Notes: a model not told the origin generated them from the letters alone. A DNA stretch of 59,870 nucleotides from Lachnospiraceae bacterium (GCA_021770245.1 JAETRI010000016.1:1-59870), one strand, 5' to 3'. Counted from the first letter of the stretch, positions 1 to 9,058 are shown. Numbers and translations are program-made.

Positions 1-320
1 TTATAATCGTCAACACTCGGCGTTCCGTCTGTGTAAAGGTTAAAGGCGAGCCTTACCACACGGACACTGCCGCTTGTCTGCCAGCCTTGATGCAGGCACT
101 CCGGCTTGATGAATCCGGACTTCATATCGTAGATCTGGCTGAAATGATACCTTGTATCCTCTGAAATACCGAGAATGTAGATCAAAGCCTTGTGATAGCA
201 GTCCTGATACCTTGCCTGTTCCAATTTCTCATAATAAAACTTCTCATGTTCCTCGTTTGCAAAAACCATGTGTGTGTTGTTGGCGCTCTGCGCCTCTGCT
301 CTTAACGCTGTGTTGTTCAT
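1..320 (-). CDS. DUF6075-family protein, 3' end cut by window edge
   Basis: About 106 codons are visible and the frame is still open at base 1, so the C-terminus lies outside the window. The start at 320 follows an AAGGAGG-type site 7 bases upstream. The product begins MNNTALRAEAQSANN, followed by stretches such as FANEEHEKFYYEKL, ISEDTRYHF and ECLHQGWQTSGSVRVVRLAF. From memory, this matches DUF6075-type proteins often found on integrative elements of Lachnospiraceae; their function is unknown. It lies just downstream of two hairpin terminators that close a preceding gene remnant, in the same orientation as ppdK. The gene looks intact as far as seen. Family assignment is from recall, not a search. 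Confidence 0.6.
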   Translation of the reverse strand, partial: MNNTALRAEAQSANNTHMVFANEEHEKFYYEKLEQARYQDCYHKALIYILGISEDTRYHFSQIYDMKSGFIKPECLHQGWQTSGSVRVVRLAFNLYTDGTPSVDDY

Positions 321-351
321 ACCTGAACCTCCTTCATTAAAGATATTGAAT

Positions 352-388
352 AAAAAAGGGAACAAACCCCGAAATAGGGTCTATTCCC
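352..388 (-). terminator. Rho-independent terminator of the remnant upstream of the DUF6075 gene
   Basis: On the minus strand GGGAA and ACCC arms pair with GGGT and TTCCC arms, and the stem is followed directly by six T. It separates the 432-566 remnant from the DUF6075 gene. Confidence 0.7.
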
Positions 389-398
389 AAACATAGAA

Positions 399-425
399 CA
401 AGGGAAAGCAATTTGCTTTCCCTTG
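399..425. terminator. Perfect 13-bp inverted repeat after the remnant
   Basis: Arms CAAGGGAAAGCAA and TTGCTTTCCCTTG are separated by a single T. There is no strong U tract on the minus strand, so it may act together with the hairpin at 352-388. Because it lies beyond the ppdK stop, ppdK transcripts probably end here too. Confidence 0.5.
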
Positions 426-431
426 CAGAAC

Positions 432-566
432 TTATATATAGACTTTTACCACAATATCCTTAAATCTGTTAGCCTTCGTGTACTCTGGACGTTCAGCCAT
501 AAATGCTCTCACATCCTCTCTTGACACCGTTAAGGTACAGAAGTAAATATAGGGTTGTCTAATTCC
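432..566 (-). pseudogene. C-terminal remnant of an unrecognised gene next to the ppdK stop
   Basis: About 44 codons ending in RFKDIVVKVYI and a stop at 432 are open in one frame and followed at once by terminators, as a real gene end would be. Going upstream, the frame runs into the ppdK coding region, where it is only an antiphase shadow. There is no plausible start and ribosome binding site in the unique part except a weak internal ATG. This fits a gene whose 5' part was lost when the element joined the ppdK 3' end. The family is not recognised. It could instead be a very small intact gene starting at the internal ATG (23 codons). Confidence 0.35.
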
Positions 567-567
567 T

Positions 568-3186
568 CTAGTTGTTAATAGCCGCCTGAGCCGCCGCCAG
601 CCGCGCAATCGGCACGCGGAACGGGGAACAGGACACATAATTCAGGCCGTTCTTATGGCAGAACTCGATGGAGGAAGGATCCCCTCCATGTTCGCCGCAG
701 ATTCCCAGCTTGATGTCCGGACGGGTTGCGCGGCCCTTCTGTGCCGCCATCTTGATGAGCAGGCCCACGCCGTTCTGATCCAGCCTTGCGAAAGGATCGG
801 ATTCGTAGATCTTGTTCTTGTAGTAGTCCACCAGGAATTTGCTGGCATCGTCCCGGGAGAAGCCGTACGTCATCTGCGTTAAGTCGTTCGTTCCAAAGGA
901 GAAGAATTCCGCTTCCTCGGCCACCTCGTCCGCCAGGAGCGCAGCACGCGGGATCTCGATCATGGTTCCCACATGGTACGTGATATCGGAGTTCTTTTCC
1001 TTCTTCACCTTCTCTGCAGTGGCAACCACCGCTTCCTTCACAAACTTCAGTTCCTTCCGGTCGCCCACCAGAGGAATCATAATCTCGGGAACGATATCAT
1101 ATCCCTTCTCTTCCTTCACCTCAATGGCGGCCTCTATTACGGCACGCGTCTGCATCTTCGCAATCTCCGGATAGGTAACGGAAAGACGGCAGCCCCTGTG
1201 CCCCATCATCGGGTTGAACTCATGGAGGTTATCGCAGGTCGCTTTCACTTCTTCCACGGTCAGTCCCATTTCCTCGGCCAGGGCTTCGATGTCCTTTTCC
1301 TCCGTAGGCACGAACTCATGGAGCGGGGGATCCAGGAAACGGATCGTAACCGGATAACCTTTCATCACTTCATAAATTGCCTTGAAATCGCCCTTCTGGA
1401 ACGGGATCAGCTCGTTTAAAGCCTTCTCTCTCGCTTCACTGGTGGTGGACAGGATCATCTTACGGATCTTCGGAATTCTCTCCGGGTCAAAGAACATATG
1501 CTCGGTGCGGCACAGTCCGATCCCTTCCGCTCCCAGACGCAGGGCATTGGCCGCATCGGCAGGAGTATCCGCGTTCGTACGGATCTTCAGGGTACGGAAG
1601 GAATCCGCCCAATTCATGATCGTTTCAAAGTTTCCGCTGATAGTGGCCTCCACCGTCGCAATATCCCCGTCGTAAATCTTTCCGGTGGAACCGTCCAGGG
1701 AAATATAATCCCCTTCGTGATAGGTTTTTCCGCCCAGGGAGAATTCCTTTGCTTCCTCGTCTATGGCAATATCCCCGCAGCCGGAAATGCAGGCGGTTCC
1801 CATCCCCCTCGCCACCACGGCCGCGTGAGAGGTCATGCCGCCGCGCACGGTGAGGATTCCTTCCGCCGCATGCATCCCTTCGATATCCTCAGGGGAGGTC
1901 TCCAGCCGAACCAGGATGACCCTTTCTCCCTTTTCATGGGCGGCCTTCGCCTCTTCTGCGGTAAAATATACTTTCCCTGCCGCCGCACCCGGGGATGCAG
2001 GAAGGGCCTGTCCGATCACTACGCCCTCTTTCAAGGCATCAGCGTCAAAGGTGGGATGCAGGAGCTGGTCCAGCGATTTGGCCTCGATACGCATCACCGC
2101 TTCCTGCGGCGTAATCATCTTCTCTTCCACCAGATCGCAGGCGATCTGAAGTGCAGCGGGCGCGGTCCGCTTTCCGTTTCTGGTCTGCAGGAAATAGAGC
2201 TTTCCGTTCTCTATGGTGAATTCCATGTCCTGCATATCCCGGTAATGATCCTCCAGCTTTGCTGCGATACGCATAAACTCTTCATAACACTCGGGAAGGT
2301 CCTCCTGCAGCCTGGTAATGGGCTGAGGCGTACGGATACCGGCCACCACGTCCTCACCCTGGGCATTGATCAGGTACTCTCCATAAATGCCCTTTGCTCC
2401 GGTGGAAGGATTCCTGGTAAATGCCACGCCCGTTCCGGAAGTATTGCCCATGTTTCCGAATACCATGGACTGCACGTTCACCGCCGTGCCCCAGTCCCCG
2501 GGGATGTCGTTCATCCGGCGGTATACAATGGCCCTGTCATTATCCCAGGAACGGAAAACCGCCTTGACCGCTTCCATCAGCTGGACCTTGGGATCCTGGG
2601 GAAAATCTTCCTTCATTTTATTTCTGTAGATCTCCTTGAAACGGACGATGACCTCCTTCATGTCGTCCGCCGTCAGATCCGTATCGAAACGGGCCCCTTT
2701 CGCTTCCTTGATCTCATCCAACACTCTCTCAAATAAGGATTTGGGAACTTCCATAACCACATCCGAAAACATTTGAATGAACCTGCGGTAAGAATCATAC
2801 GCAAATCGGGGATTCCCTGTCTTTTTTGCAAATCCTTCCACGGAGACATCCGTCAGACCCAGATTCAGGATGGTATCCATCATACCGGGCATGGACGCCC
2901 TCGCACCCGAACGCACAGAGACCAGCAGCGGGTTTTCCGTATCCCCGAATGCCTTCCCCAGCTTCTTTTCCAGATCGGCGAGTGCCGTGAAAATCTGTGT
3001 ACGGATTTCATCTGAAATCTGTCTTCCATTGTTATAATAATCCGTACAGGCTTCCGTCGTTACCGTGAACCCGGGCGGGATAGGAAGACCAAGATTCGTC
3101 ATCTCCGCCAGATTAGCGCCCTTGCCGCCCAGCAGATTGCGCATCTCCGCATTGCCTTCTTCAAATGCATAAACCCATTTTGCCAT
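568..3186 (-). CDS. ppdK: Pyruvate, phosphate dikinase
   Basis: An 872-residue cytosolic enzyme interconverting pyruvate, ATP and phosphate with PEP, AMP and pyrophosphate; in clostridia it links pyruvate and PEP pools in glycolysis or gluconeogenesis. The length is normal for the family. The N-terminal ATP-grasp part starts KWVYAFEEGNAEMRNLLGGK. The swivelling phosphohistidine domain carries GGMTSHAAVVARGMG (catalytic His). The C-terminal PEP/pyruvate barrel shows SFGTNDLTQ and GICGEHGGDP. The start at 3186 has AAAGGGGG upstream. A TATAAT -10 box lies at 3228-3233, so the gene is probably monocistronic. The protein ends ARLAAAQAAINN, a normal end for the family, although foreign-looking sequence begins immediately after the stop. 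Confidence 0.97.
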   Translation of the reverse strand: MAKWVYAFEEGNAEMRNLLGGKGANLAEMTNLGLPIPPGFTVTTEACTDYYNNGRQISDEIRTQIFTALADLEKKLGKAFGDTENPLLVSVRSGARASMPGMMDTILNLGLTDVSVEGFAKKTGNPRFAYDSYRRFIQMFSDVVMEVPKSLFERVLDEIKEAKGARFDTDLTADDMKEVIVRFKEIYRNKMKEDFPQDPKVQLMEAVKAVFRSWDNDRAIVYRRMNDIPGDWGTAVNVQSMVFGNMGNTSGTGVAFTRNPSTGAKGIYGEYLINAQGEDVVAGIRTPQPITRLQEDLPECYEEFMRIAAKLEDHYRDMQDMEFTIENGKLYFLQTRNGKRTAPAALQIACDLVEEKMITPQEAVMRIEAKSLDQLLHPTFDADALKEGVVIGQALPASPGAAAGKVYFTAEEAKAAHEKGERVILVRLETSPEDIEGMHAAEGILTVRGGMTSHAAVVARGMGTACISGCGDIAIDEEAKEFSLGGKTYHEGDYISLDGSTGKIYDGDIATVEATISGNFETIMNWADSFRTLKIRTNADTPADAANALRLGAEGIGLCRTEHMFFDPERIPKIRKMILSTTSEAREKALNELIPFQKGDFKAIYEVMKGYPVTIRFLDPPLHEFVPTEEKDIEALAEEMGLTVEEVKATCDNLHEFNPMMGHRGCRLSVTYPEIAKMQTRAVIEAAIEVKEEKGYDIVPEIMIPLVGDRKELKFVKEAVVATAEKVKKEKNSDITYHVGTMIEIPRAALLADEVAEEAEFFSFGTNDLTQMTYGFSRDDASKFLVDYYKNKIYESDPFARLDQNGVGLLIKMAAQKGRATRPDIKLGICGEHGGDPSSIEFCHKNGLNYVSCSPFRVPIARLAAAQAAINN

Positions 3187-3227
3187 CTGAATAGTTCCCC
3201 CTTTGAAAGAAATATTTGGTATAGGCC

Positions 3228-3233
3228 ATTATA
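3228..3233 (-). promoter_or_regulatory. -10 box for ppdK
   Basis: TATAAT on the minus strand about 40 bases before the ppdK ATG. No good -35 is visible 16-18 bases upstream, where the sequence is AT-rich and low in complexity. Confidence 0.45.
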
Positions 3234-3410
3234 ACACATTTTTTTCCAAAGCGCACTTTATTTTTGGTATTTTTTTGTGCATTTTATGAAAATATTTATT
3301 TTTGCTGTATTTTTTTGACCTTTTCTCACAACAAACCCCTTTTTTAGACGTTTTTTGTGGGAAAAATGTCGATTCTCTCTAAGAAGGAGCTTATTTGTAC
3401 AGCAAAATAA

Positions 3411-3522
3411 AAGAAGCCGCTACGGTATATGGCAGGACAAAAGAGTTTTCAGCCGCCGCATCGTTTATAAATACAGCGATGATTGTCTCTTGTACGAGCC
3501 TGCCATTGCGTAACGGCCTCTT
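3411..3522 (-). terminator. Long rod-like hairpin terminator after glyS
   Basis: The 3187-3546 gap holds this 112-base imperfect hairpin. Outer arms (AAGAGGCCGTTACG with AATGGCAGG, and their near complements) enclose an ACAAGAG/CTCTTTTGT pair and an inner CATCG/CGATG pair. On the minus strand the outer stem is followed by TTTTATTTTG, 25-30 bases after the glyS stop, so termination is the simplest role. It is unusually long for an intrinsic terminator and could be a processed RNA. The rest of the gap is AT-rich ppdK upstream sequence. Confidence 0.55.
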
Positions 3523-3546
3523 CGTCTTTCTTATTGGTTTTTGGCA

Positions 3547-4935
3547 TTAAAAATCGAATTTATCCGCGAAATAGGCTTCCAATTCCCCTATCGCCACCCT
3601 TTCCTGTTCCATGGAATCGCGGAAACGCACGGTGACGCAGTGATCCGTCTCCGAATCAAAATCATAGGTAACGCAGAAAGGCGTCCCGATTTCGTCCTGA
3701 CGGCGGTAACGCTTCCCGATATTCCCCCTGTCGTCAAACTCGCAGTTGTATCTACGGCAGAGGGTTTCGTATATTTTCTCCGCCCCCTCGTTCAGCTTCT
3801 TGGACAAGGGAAGAATGCCGATTTTCACCGGTGCAAGGGCCGGATGAAAATGAAGCACGGTCCTCACATCTCCCTCCCCGATCTCTTCCTCATCATAAGC
3901 AGCGCAGAGGAATGCCAGCACCACCCGGTCGGCGCCCAGGGAAGGCTCGATCACGTAAGGAATATATTTGGTATTCTTCTGATCATCAAAATAGGACAGA
4001 TCCTGTCCGGATACGTTGGCATGCTGGGTTAAGTCATAGTCCGTCCGGTCGGCAATCCCCCAGAGCTCACCCCAGCCGAAGGGGAAAAGGAACTCGATAT
4101 CCGTAGTCGCTTTGGAATAGAAGGAAAGCTCCTCTTTTTCGTGATCGCGTACACGCATCTCTTCGTCCTTCATACCCAGCTTCTTCAGCCAGTCAATGCA
4201 GAACTGCTTCCAATATGCAAACCACTCCAGATCCGTATCCGGCTCGCAGAAAAATTCCAGCTCCATCTGTTCGAATTCCCGGGTACGGAACGTAAAATTC
4301 CCGGGAGTAATCTCGTTACGGAAGGATTTCCCGATCTGCCCGATACCGAAGGGAACCTTCTTCCGGGAGGTTCTCTGCACGTTTTTGAAATTCACGAAAA
4401 TTCCCTGTGCCGTCTCTGGGCGGAGGTATACCGTATTTTTTGCATCCTCGGTCACTCCCTGGAAGGTCTTGAACATCAGGTTAAACTGGCGGATCTCCGT
4501 GAAATTGTGTTTTCCGCAGGTGGGGCAGGGGACCTGATGTTCTTCGATAAATTCCACCATCTTTTCCTGATTCCAGCCGTCCACAGAGCCGTCCAGGGTA
4601 ATGCCCTTCTCCTGGGCAAAATCTTCGATGATCTTATCCGCACGGAACCTTTCGTGGCATTCCTTACAGTCCATCAGGGGATCGGAAAAACCGCCGAGAT
4701 GGCCGCTGGCCACCCAGGTCTGGGGATTCATCAGAATCGCGCAGTCCACGCCCACGTTATAGGGATTCTCCATAATGAATTTCTGCCACCAGGCTTTTTT
4801 CACATTATTCTTCAGTTCCACCCCCAGGTTCCCATAGTCCCAGGTATTGGCGAGCCCTCCGTATATCTCAGAGCCAGGGTACACGAACCCCCTCGCTTTT
4901 GCCAGCGCAACGATCTTCTCCATGGTCTTTTCCAT
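3547..4935 (-). CDS. glyS: Glycyl-tRNA synthetase, homodimeric class II
   Basis: Charges tRNA-Gly with glycine for translation. The 462-residue product is the single-chain (alpha2) type. Visible features include the N-terminal [20 protein letters not shown], class II motif 2 region [20 protein letters not shown], the glycine-site segment [13 protein letters not shown], motif 3 [14 protein letters not shown], and a C-terminal anticodon-binding domain from about residue 360. CKECHE and CPTCGKH pairs suggest a zinc-binding insertion. The start at 4935 was chosen because AGAGG lies five bases upstream; an in-frame extension to 4989 has no ribosome binding site. It lies 83 bases downstream of the lipoprotein gene with no promoter between, so the two are probably cotranscribed. 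Confidence 0.96.
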   Translation of the reverse strand: MEKTMEKIVALAKARGFVYPGSEIYGGLANTWDYGNLGVELKNNVKKAWWQKFIMENPYNVGVDCAILMNPQTWVASGHLGGFSDPLMDCKECHERFRADKIIEDFAQEKGITLDGSVDGWNQEKMVEFIEEHQVPCPTCGKHNFTEIRQFNLMFKTFQGVTEDAKNTVYLRPETAQGIFVNFKNVQRTSRKKVPFGIGQIGKSFRNEITPGNFTFRTREFEQMELEFFCEPDTDLEWFAYWKQFCIDWLKKLGMKDEEMRVRDHEKEELSFYSKATTDIEFLFPFGWGELWGIADRTDYDLTQHANVSGQDLSYFDDQKNTKYIPYVIEPSLGADRVVLAFLCAAYDEEEIGEGDVRTVLHFHPALAPVKIGILPLSKKLNEGAEKIYETLCRRYNCEFDDRGNIGKRYRRQDEIGTPFCVTYDFDSETDHCVTVRFRDSMEQERVAIGELEAYFADKFDF

Positions 4936-5018
4936 CATTTCCTCTCTTTCTGCCTCAAACGGCCCGCTGATTCCGCCACGGCGCCGCACAGACTTTTTCT
5001 GCGTGACGTGCCGGGCTT

Positions 5019-5615
5019 TTATTCAAAAATAATATAGGAAAGATTTTCCTTATCCGTGACGTTTACTTCCCTTCCGTTCCCGAGAGGCTCCACTCCCGAA
5101 CTGACATAAAGAATATTTCCGAAGGTTTTAATCTGAATCGCTTCCCTTACCACCACAATATGTTTTCCGCCCATTTCCAGGATCTCCTGCCTTCCGACCA
5201 CCGTGTTGTCTTCCCCGATGCCGTGAAGCTGGACATCCAGATCATATCCTGCGTTAAAGGCATCCTTCACGGTACCGCAGAAAAGCGCCTGGCGATAGAA
5301 ACCGGAATAATTCTCCGCGGAACGGAATGTCATAACCAGACGGATAATCCCTTCTTCCACCTCGGCGGAATCCAGGGTGATCCTGTCATTCCCGGCCGTG
5401 GTATTATATTCCGCGATCTGTGCCTCCACATTCCCTTTCAGTTCTTCCAGATTATAATAATCCCGGGAAAAATCTTCCACGATCGTATGGACGATCTGCC
5501 CGTCCTTTTTTAACTCGAGCCTGGTGGCATCTCCCGCGCTCTCTTCCTTCCCGCAGCCCGATAGCAGCGCAGCCGTCCCTGCTACGGTCAAAAGAAGCAA
5601 AAGGATTTTTCTCAT
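5019..5615 (-). CDS. Predicted lipoprotein of unknown function
   Basis: A 198-residue protein with a signal sequence ([20 protein letters not shown]) ending in an LSGC lipobox, so probably membrane-anchored outside the cell. The mature part is acidic, of mixed alpha/beta character, and has no motif I recognise. The start at 5615 has GGGAG at the right distance, preceded by a GC-rich hairpin. The longer in-frame start at 5729 is excluded because it lies only about 10 bases downstream of the -10 box at 5739-5744. It is the first gene of a likely operon with glyS, although the two have no obvious functional link. Confidence 0.8.
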   Translation of the reverse strand: MRKILLLLLTVAGTAALLSGCGKEESAGDATRLELKKDGQIVHTIVEDFSRDYYNLEELKGNVEAQIAEYNTTAGNDRITLDSAEVEEGIIRLVMTFRSAENYSGFYRQALFCGTVKDAFNAGYDLDVQLHGIGEDNTVVGRQEILEMGGKHIVVVREAIQIKTFGNILYVSSGVEPLGNGREVNVTDKENLSYIIFE

Positions 5616-5620
5616 AATTT

Positions 5621-5660
5621 GGCTCCCATCTGCGCGCTTTAGCGCGCGTATAAATTCAGA
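5621..5660 (-). promoter_or_regulatory. Leader cassette: hairpin plus AGATGGGAGC ribosome binding site
   Basis: On the minus strand CTGAATTTATA is followed by GCGCGC-TAAA-GCGCGC and then AGATGGGAGCC, seven bases before the lipoprotein ATG. It is one of at least nine similar leaders in this window. Confidence 0.6.
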
Positions 5661-5738
5661 GGGAAGCGAAAGATCCGAAAATCCTTCCCTCTTTCTCTTC
5701 CCATTACCATATCCTGTCAATACGTACATGCCTTTCCT

Positions 5739-5767
5739 ATTATAGCCAACATCCCGCCCGTTTTCAA
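5739..5767 (-). promoter_or_regulatory. Sigma-A promoter for lipoprotein-glyS
   Basis: TTGAAA (5762-5767), a 17-bp spacer and TATAAT (5739-5744) on the minus strand. Transcription would begin near 5732, upstream of the leader cassette. Confidence 0.8.
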
Positions 5768-5816
5768 CAGCAAGTTTTCACGGAAGGCCGGTTTTGTGTA
5801 ACCGTTCCATTCCGCA

Positions 5817-5866
5817 GTTCCCGGACGTCAAGGAACAGGGAAGGATCCTGCCGGAAGCACAGCGTT
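5817..5866 (+). repeat. Partial copy of dispersed module A
   Basis: The run from TTCCCGGACG through CAGGGAAGGATCCTGCCGG to AAGC matches the modules at 20311-20412 and 36870-37147. It sits directly against the recO stop codon, so recO transcripts run into it. Confidence 0.5.
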
Positions 5867-6514
5867 TCAAAACATTTCCAAGATCTCCAGGCTTTTAAAG
5901 GCCGTATCCAGAGAATATTTCCGATACTTCTCGGCCAGCCCGCCCAGTTCCTCCAGCACCCGGCCGCTCACCGTAAAAGTATAGAGCTTCTCCAGGGGAG
6001 CGGAAACGATGCGGGAGACGGCATAACAGGTTGATTCCTGATACCTGGAAGCATCCGGCAGCCCCGGAAATTCGCCGTTAATCACGACGGTTCTGATTTC
6101 GAATATGTAGCGTACCAGCTTTCGGGGCAGGCTGGAAACGCCGAGCGCCCGCAGGGACTGGTACAGGAGCTTCAGAAGCTCCCTTTCGTCATTGTTCTCC
6201 CTGGTGCAATAGTCGCATATTTCCAGGAAATACATCCCGTAATAGGCCCCCTCGTAATCCGATCGGAGATTTTCAAAATAATTGGATATGGACGCCTCCG
6301 CCAGCGTATAGGAACTGCGCCCCACATACAATCCAAATTCCCCGAAGGAAAAAGGGGTGGTGGCGGCCAGGAGCCTGCTGCCCTGCTTCCTGGCCCCTCT
6401 CGCAAATGCGAAGATTTTTCCCCGTTCCCTGGTTAAAAGCACCACTCTCCTGTCATATTCCCCGATGGGTTCCGCTTTCAGTATGAGCCCTGTCACTGTA
6501 AGCAAATCCTGCAT
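5867..6514 (-). CDS. recO: DNA repair protein RecO
   Basis: Recombination mediator that works with RecR to load RecA on SSB-coated DNA and anneal strands. The 215-residue product has the N-terminal OB-fold segment (LTVTGLILKAEPIGEYDRRV, then TRERGKIFAFARGARK) followed by the helical C-terminal domain. It is somewhat short for the family (usually about 240-250), and only a CDYC pair remains where some RecO proteins have a four-Cys zinc site. The start at 6514 is the first ATG; the 10-codon extension begins at TTG without a ribosome binding site. The start lies inside the 3' end of yqzL, so translation is probably coupled. Gene order era-yqzL-recO is as in Bacillus. Confidence 0.9.
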   Translation of the reverse strand: MQDLLTVTGLILKAEPIGEYDRRVVLLTRERGKIFAFARGARKQGSRLLAATTPFSFGEFGLYVGRSSYTLAEASISNYFENLRSDYEGAYYGMYFLEICDYCTRENNDERELLKLLYQSLRALGVSSLPRKLVRYIFEIRTVVINGEFPGLPDASRYQESTCYAVSRIVSAPLEKLYTFTVSGRVLEELGGLAEKYRKYSLDTAFKSLEILEMF

Positions 6515-6635
6515 GGCCCTGTGTTTTCTTTCCCTCCGTTTCAAAATCCGCAGGTTTTGCCGCGGAATACCTCAAATAATCTTCCACTTTCCCGGAAAGC
6601 GCAAACCGCTCCCATTCGTCTTGTCCCTTTCTCAT
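6453..6635 (-). CDS. yqzL: YqzL-like small protein
   Basis: A 60-residue ORF between era and recO, the position yqzL holds in Bacillus. The segment DEWERFALSGKVEDYLRYSA follows the YqzL pattern of W-x-x-F-x-x-x-G-x-(I/V)-x-x-YL. GAGG lies eight bases before the ATG. Beyond about residue 30 the sequence is low in information, and it overlaps the recO start by 62 bases, so the C-terminal half may be poorly constrained. Function is unknown in the family as far as I recall. Confidence 0.65.
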   Translation of the reverse strand: MRKGQDEWERFALSGKVEDYLRYSAAKPADFETEGKKTQGHAGFAYSDRAHTESGTHRGI

Positions 6636-6701
6636 ACACCTGTCCTCTTTTGCTATGGAAATTTGTGTGCATGATACTAGGTTCTGTCGTTTTGCGCGCT
6701 T

Positions 6702-7649
6702 CTATTCCGTATCTTTGGAATTATAACCGAAATTTTTCAGAAGGAAATCGCTGTCCCTCCAGTCCTTTTTCACCTTCACCCAGAGCTGAAGGTTCACCTT
6801 GTTTCCCAACATGTCTTCGATTTCCGGACGCGCCTTGCTGCCGATGGTCTTGAGCATCGCCCCGCCCTTTCCGATAATAATGCCTTTGTGGGAATCCTTC
6901 TCACAGATAATGGTGGCATGGATATCCACCATATTCTTGCGGTATTTCATGCTCTCTATGGCCACCGCGATCCCATGGGGAATCTCATCGTCCAGGCTCC
7001 GAAGCGCTTTTTCACGGATCAGCTCCGCCACAATCTGACGTTCCGGCTGGTCGGTAACGGTATCTTCGTCATAAAAGGGCACACCGTAGGGAAGATACTT
7101 CATGATACAGTCCAAAAGCGTCCGCGTATTGTCCCCGGTCCTGGCGGAAAGGGGAACCACCTCCGCAAAATCCAATTCCTTCCGATAGGCATCGATGGCG
7201 GGAAGGACTTCCTCCCTTTTCACCGTATCGGTCTTGTTGATCACCAGGATCACCGGTTTGTCCGTTTTCTTTAATTGTTCCAAAATATGGCGCTCGCCCG
7301 GCCCGATAAAGGCGGCGGGTTCCACCAGCCACAGAATCACATCCACGCTTCCCAAGGTTCCCTCCGCCGCGCGAAGCATATAATCTCCCAAGCGGTTTTT
7401 TGCCCGGTTGATGCCGGGGGTGTCCAGAAATACGATCTGGCCCTCCCCGGAAGTATAAACCGCCTGTATCCGGTTCCGGGTGGTCTGCGGCCTGTGGGAA
7501 GTGATGGAAACCTTCTGTCCCACAAGCCGGTTCATAAGCGTGGATTTTCCCACGTTGGGGCGGCCGATCAGCGTGACAAAGCCGGATTTATAGTTTTCCG
7601 GTATCCCCTTTTCCTCCCTCTGCGCCGCAAAATATGCATCCAAATCCAT
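6702..7649 (-). CDS. era: GTPase Era
   Basis: Essential GTPase that binds the 3' end of 16S rRNA during small-subunit assembly. The 315-residue product has G1 GRPNVGKS, G3 DTPGI and G4 NKTD in the N-terminal G domain, and a C-terminal KH domain with the KGIIIGKGG signature. The start at 7649 is set by GGAGG six bases upstream and gives the normal length; the frame stays open 58 codons further upstream into non-homologous leader sequence. It follows the DUF4349 gene by 55 bases and precedes yqzL by 66, with no promoter visible, so it is probably part of the operon starting at the M16C gene. Confidence 0.96.
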   Translation of the reverse strand: MDLDAYFAAQREEKGIPENYKSGFVTLIGRPNVGKSTLMNRLVGQKVSITSHRPQTTRNRIQAVYTSGEGQIVFLDTPGINRAKNRLGDYMLRAAEGTLGSVDVILWLVEPAAFIGPGERHILEQLKKTDKPVILVINKTDTVKREEVLPAIDAYRKELDFAEVVPLSARTGDNTRTLLDCIMKYLPYGVPFYDEDTVTDQPERQIVAELIREKALRSLDDEIPHGIAVAIESMKYRKNMVDIHATIICEKDSHKGIIIGKGGAMLKTIGSKARPEIEDMLGNKVNLQLWVKVKKDWRDSDFLLKNFGYNSKDTE

Positions 7650-7704
7650 TTTAATCCTCCATGCCGCGTCCTTTACGGCAACATGATGAGAAATATCGAA
7701 ACTC

Positions 7705-9015
7705 TTAATCTTGCTTCCCCTGCGTTTGATTCGGGCCGTCGTCCGTGCCAAAGGCCCCCGAAGGTTCGGCCGGCGTGGCATCCGGACCCTGCGTCTGCTC
7801 TTTTGCAGAAGCTTCCCCTTCACCAGGCATCTGCGCCGTCGCGGATGCTCCTTCCCCGCCAGGCATCTGCGCCGCCGCGGGTGTTCCTTCCCCGTTGGGA
7901 GGCGTATTCATCCCGGACGGAGCATAATTCGTTCCGAATCCGGAACCGGGTACATGGTTTCCGTACATACCTCCTCCCGGAACCATCATGGGCGGAATAT
8001 TTCTTCCCGCGGCCCCATACATGGGATGCGCTGCCACAGGCGTTCCCCTGTTCTGCCGCCTCTTTTCATTCCCTTTCTCCGCAGCCCGGATGATCAGGCG
8101 TATAATAAGAGCTGCTATGGCGATAAAGACTGCCCAGGTCAATAAGACCGGCAGGGATATTACAAAGCCGATGAAGAATTCTTTCAGGCCGTCCCCCACC
8201 CGGTATACGTTCTCGGCAAATCCGATGCGGATCCGCTCCCATGTACCCTTTTCCACAGGAGGGGTATACCGCTGGACTTCACTGATACTCAGATACACGG
8301 TACTGTAATCCACCTGGTTGTCTATGGTCCTAAGCTGAGCCTCCAGGCTTTCCAGCTGATATCTCACATCTGTCAGGCGGCTTTCGATGGCGATGATATC
8401 TTCCATGCTTTCCGCGTTTTCCAGAAGCTCCAAAAGCCGGCTTTGTTCCTCCCTCAGCATCCTCTTATGACTGTCCATATCCACATACTGCAGCGTCACA
8501 TCCTCCACGGATTCACTGCGGGAAAGGACGTTGGAGATTTCCCCGATCTGATTCACGAAGGAATCCAGCTTCCCGGACGGGATCCGGACGGTCATGCTGC
8601 AGCCCCGGTTCCCGATATTATTCTCGTTATAGGCATCGTACTGCTCCATATACCCGCCCAGTTCCTTCACCCGGCTCGTAACCGTGGAAACCAGGGTGGA
8701 GTAGTCCTCCGTCTCCACGTCCATATGTACATTCCGGATCAGTTTCCGGCCGGAGGAAGCCTCTTCGTCCACCTCGGCCTCGGGAGCTTCCGAGGGGGAG
8801 GCGCCCTCTTCCGCAATCGCTTCCTCGACTCCGCCCGCATAGATATCGCCTGTATCATAATTGGACATGGAAGCATAGGGCTCCATTGCGGCTTCCGTCA
8901 TGCTGTTTTTAGAGCTGTCGCCGCTGTTTCCGCAGCCGGCCAGCGTCGCCGCCAACAGACATGCCGCAAGAGACAGTACGGCGTCATGTAACAAATTTTT
9001 CTTTTTTCCATTCAT
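7705..9015 (-). CDS. DUF4349 membrane-anchored lipoprotein
   Basis: A 436-residue envelope protein of unknown function. A signal sequence ends in a LAGC lipobox. A Ser/Glu-rich linker leads into the DUF4349 domain (about residues 90-270), starting RKLIRNVHMDVETEDYST and containing a long coiled-coil stretch around SRLLELLENAESMEDI. A transmembrane helix follows (about 290-315), then a Gly/Pro/Glu-rich low-complexity tail with imperfect GEGxxAxAQMPG repeats. The lipid anchor plus a later TM helix would put the tail in the cytoplasm. The start at 9015 follows GGGAG. It sits between the M16C and era genes in one transcription unit. Confidence 0.85.
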   Translation of the reverse strand: MNGKKKNLLHDAVLSLAACLLAATLAGCGNSGDSSKNSMTEAAMEPYASMSNYDTGDIYAGGVEEAIAEEGASPSEAPEAEVDEEASSGRKLIRNVHMDVETEDYSTLVSTVTSRVKELGGYMEQYDAYNENNIGNRGCSMTVRIPSGKLDSFVNQIGEISNVLSRSESVEDVTLQYVDMDSHKRMLREEQSRLLELLENAESMEDIIAIESRLTDVRYQLESLEAQLRTIDNQVDYSTVYLSISEVQRYTPPVEKGTWERIRIGFAENVYRVGDGLKEFFIGFVISLPVLLTWAVFIAIAALIIRLIIRAAEKGNEKRRQNRGTPVAAHPMYGAAGRNIPPMMVPGGGMYGNHVPGSGFGTNYAPSGMNTPPNGEGTPAAAQMPGGEGASATAQMPGEGEASAKEQTQGPDATPAEPSGAFGTDDGPNQTQGKQD

Positions 9016-9018
9016 AGT

Positions 9019-9058
9019 CGCTCCCATCTGCGCGCCCGCGCGCACATATAAATCAGTG
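9019..9058 (-). promoter_or_regulatory. Leader cassette before the DUF4349 gene
   Basis: Minus-strand CTGATTTATATG is followed by GCGCGC-GG-GCGCGC and AGATGGGAGC, six bases before the ATG at 9015. It has the same layout as the cassette at 5621-5660. Confidence 0.6.

Noticed and set aside
1498-2736. 412-codon open frame opposite ppdK
   Set aside because: It is antisense to ppdK; the translation shows no recognisable protein.
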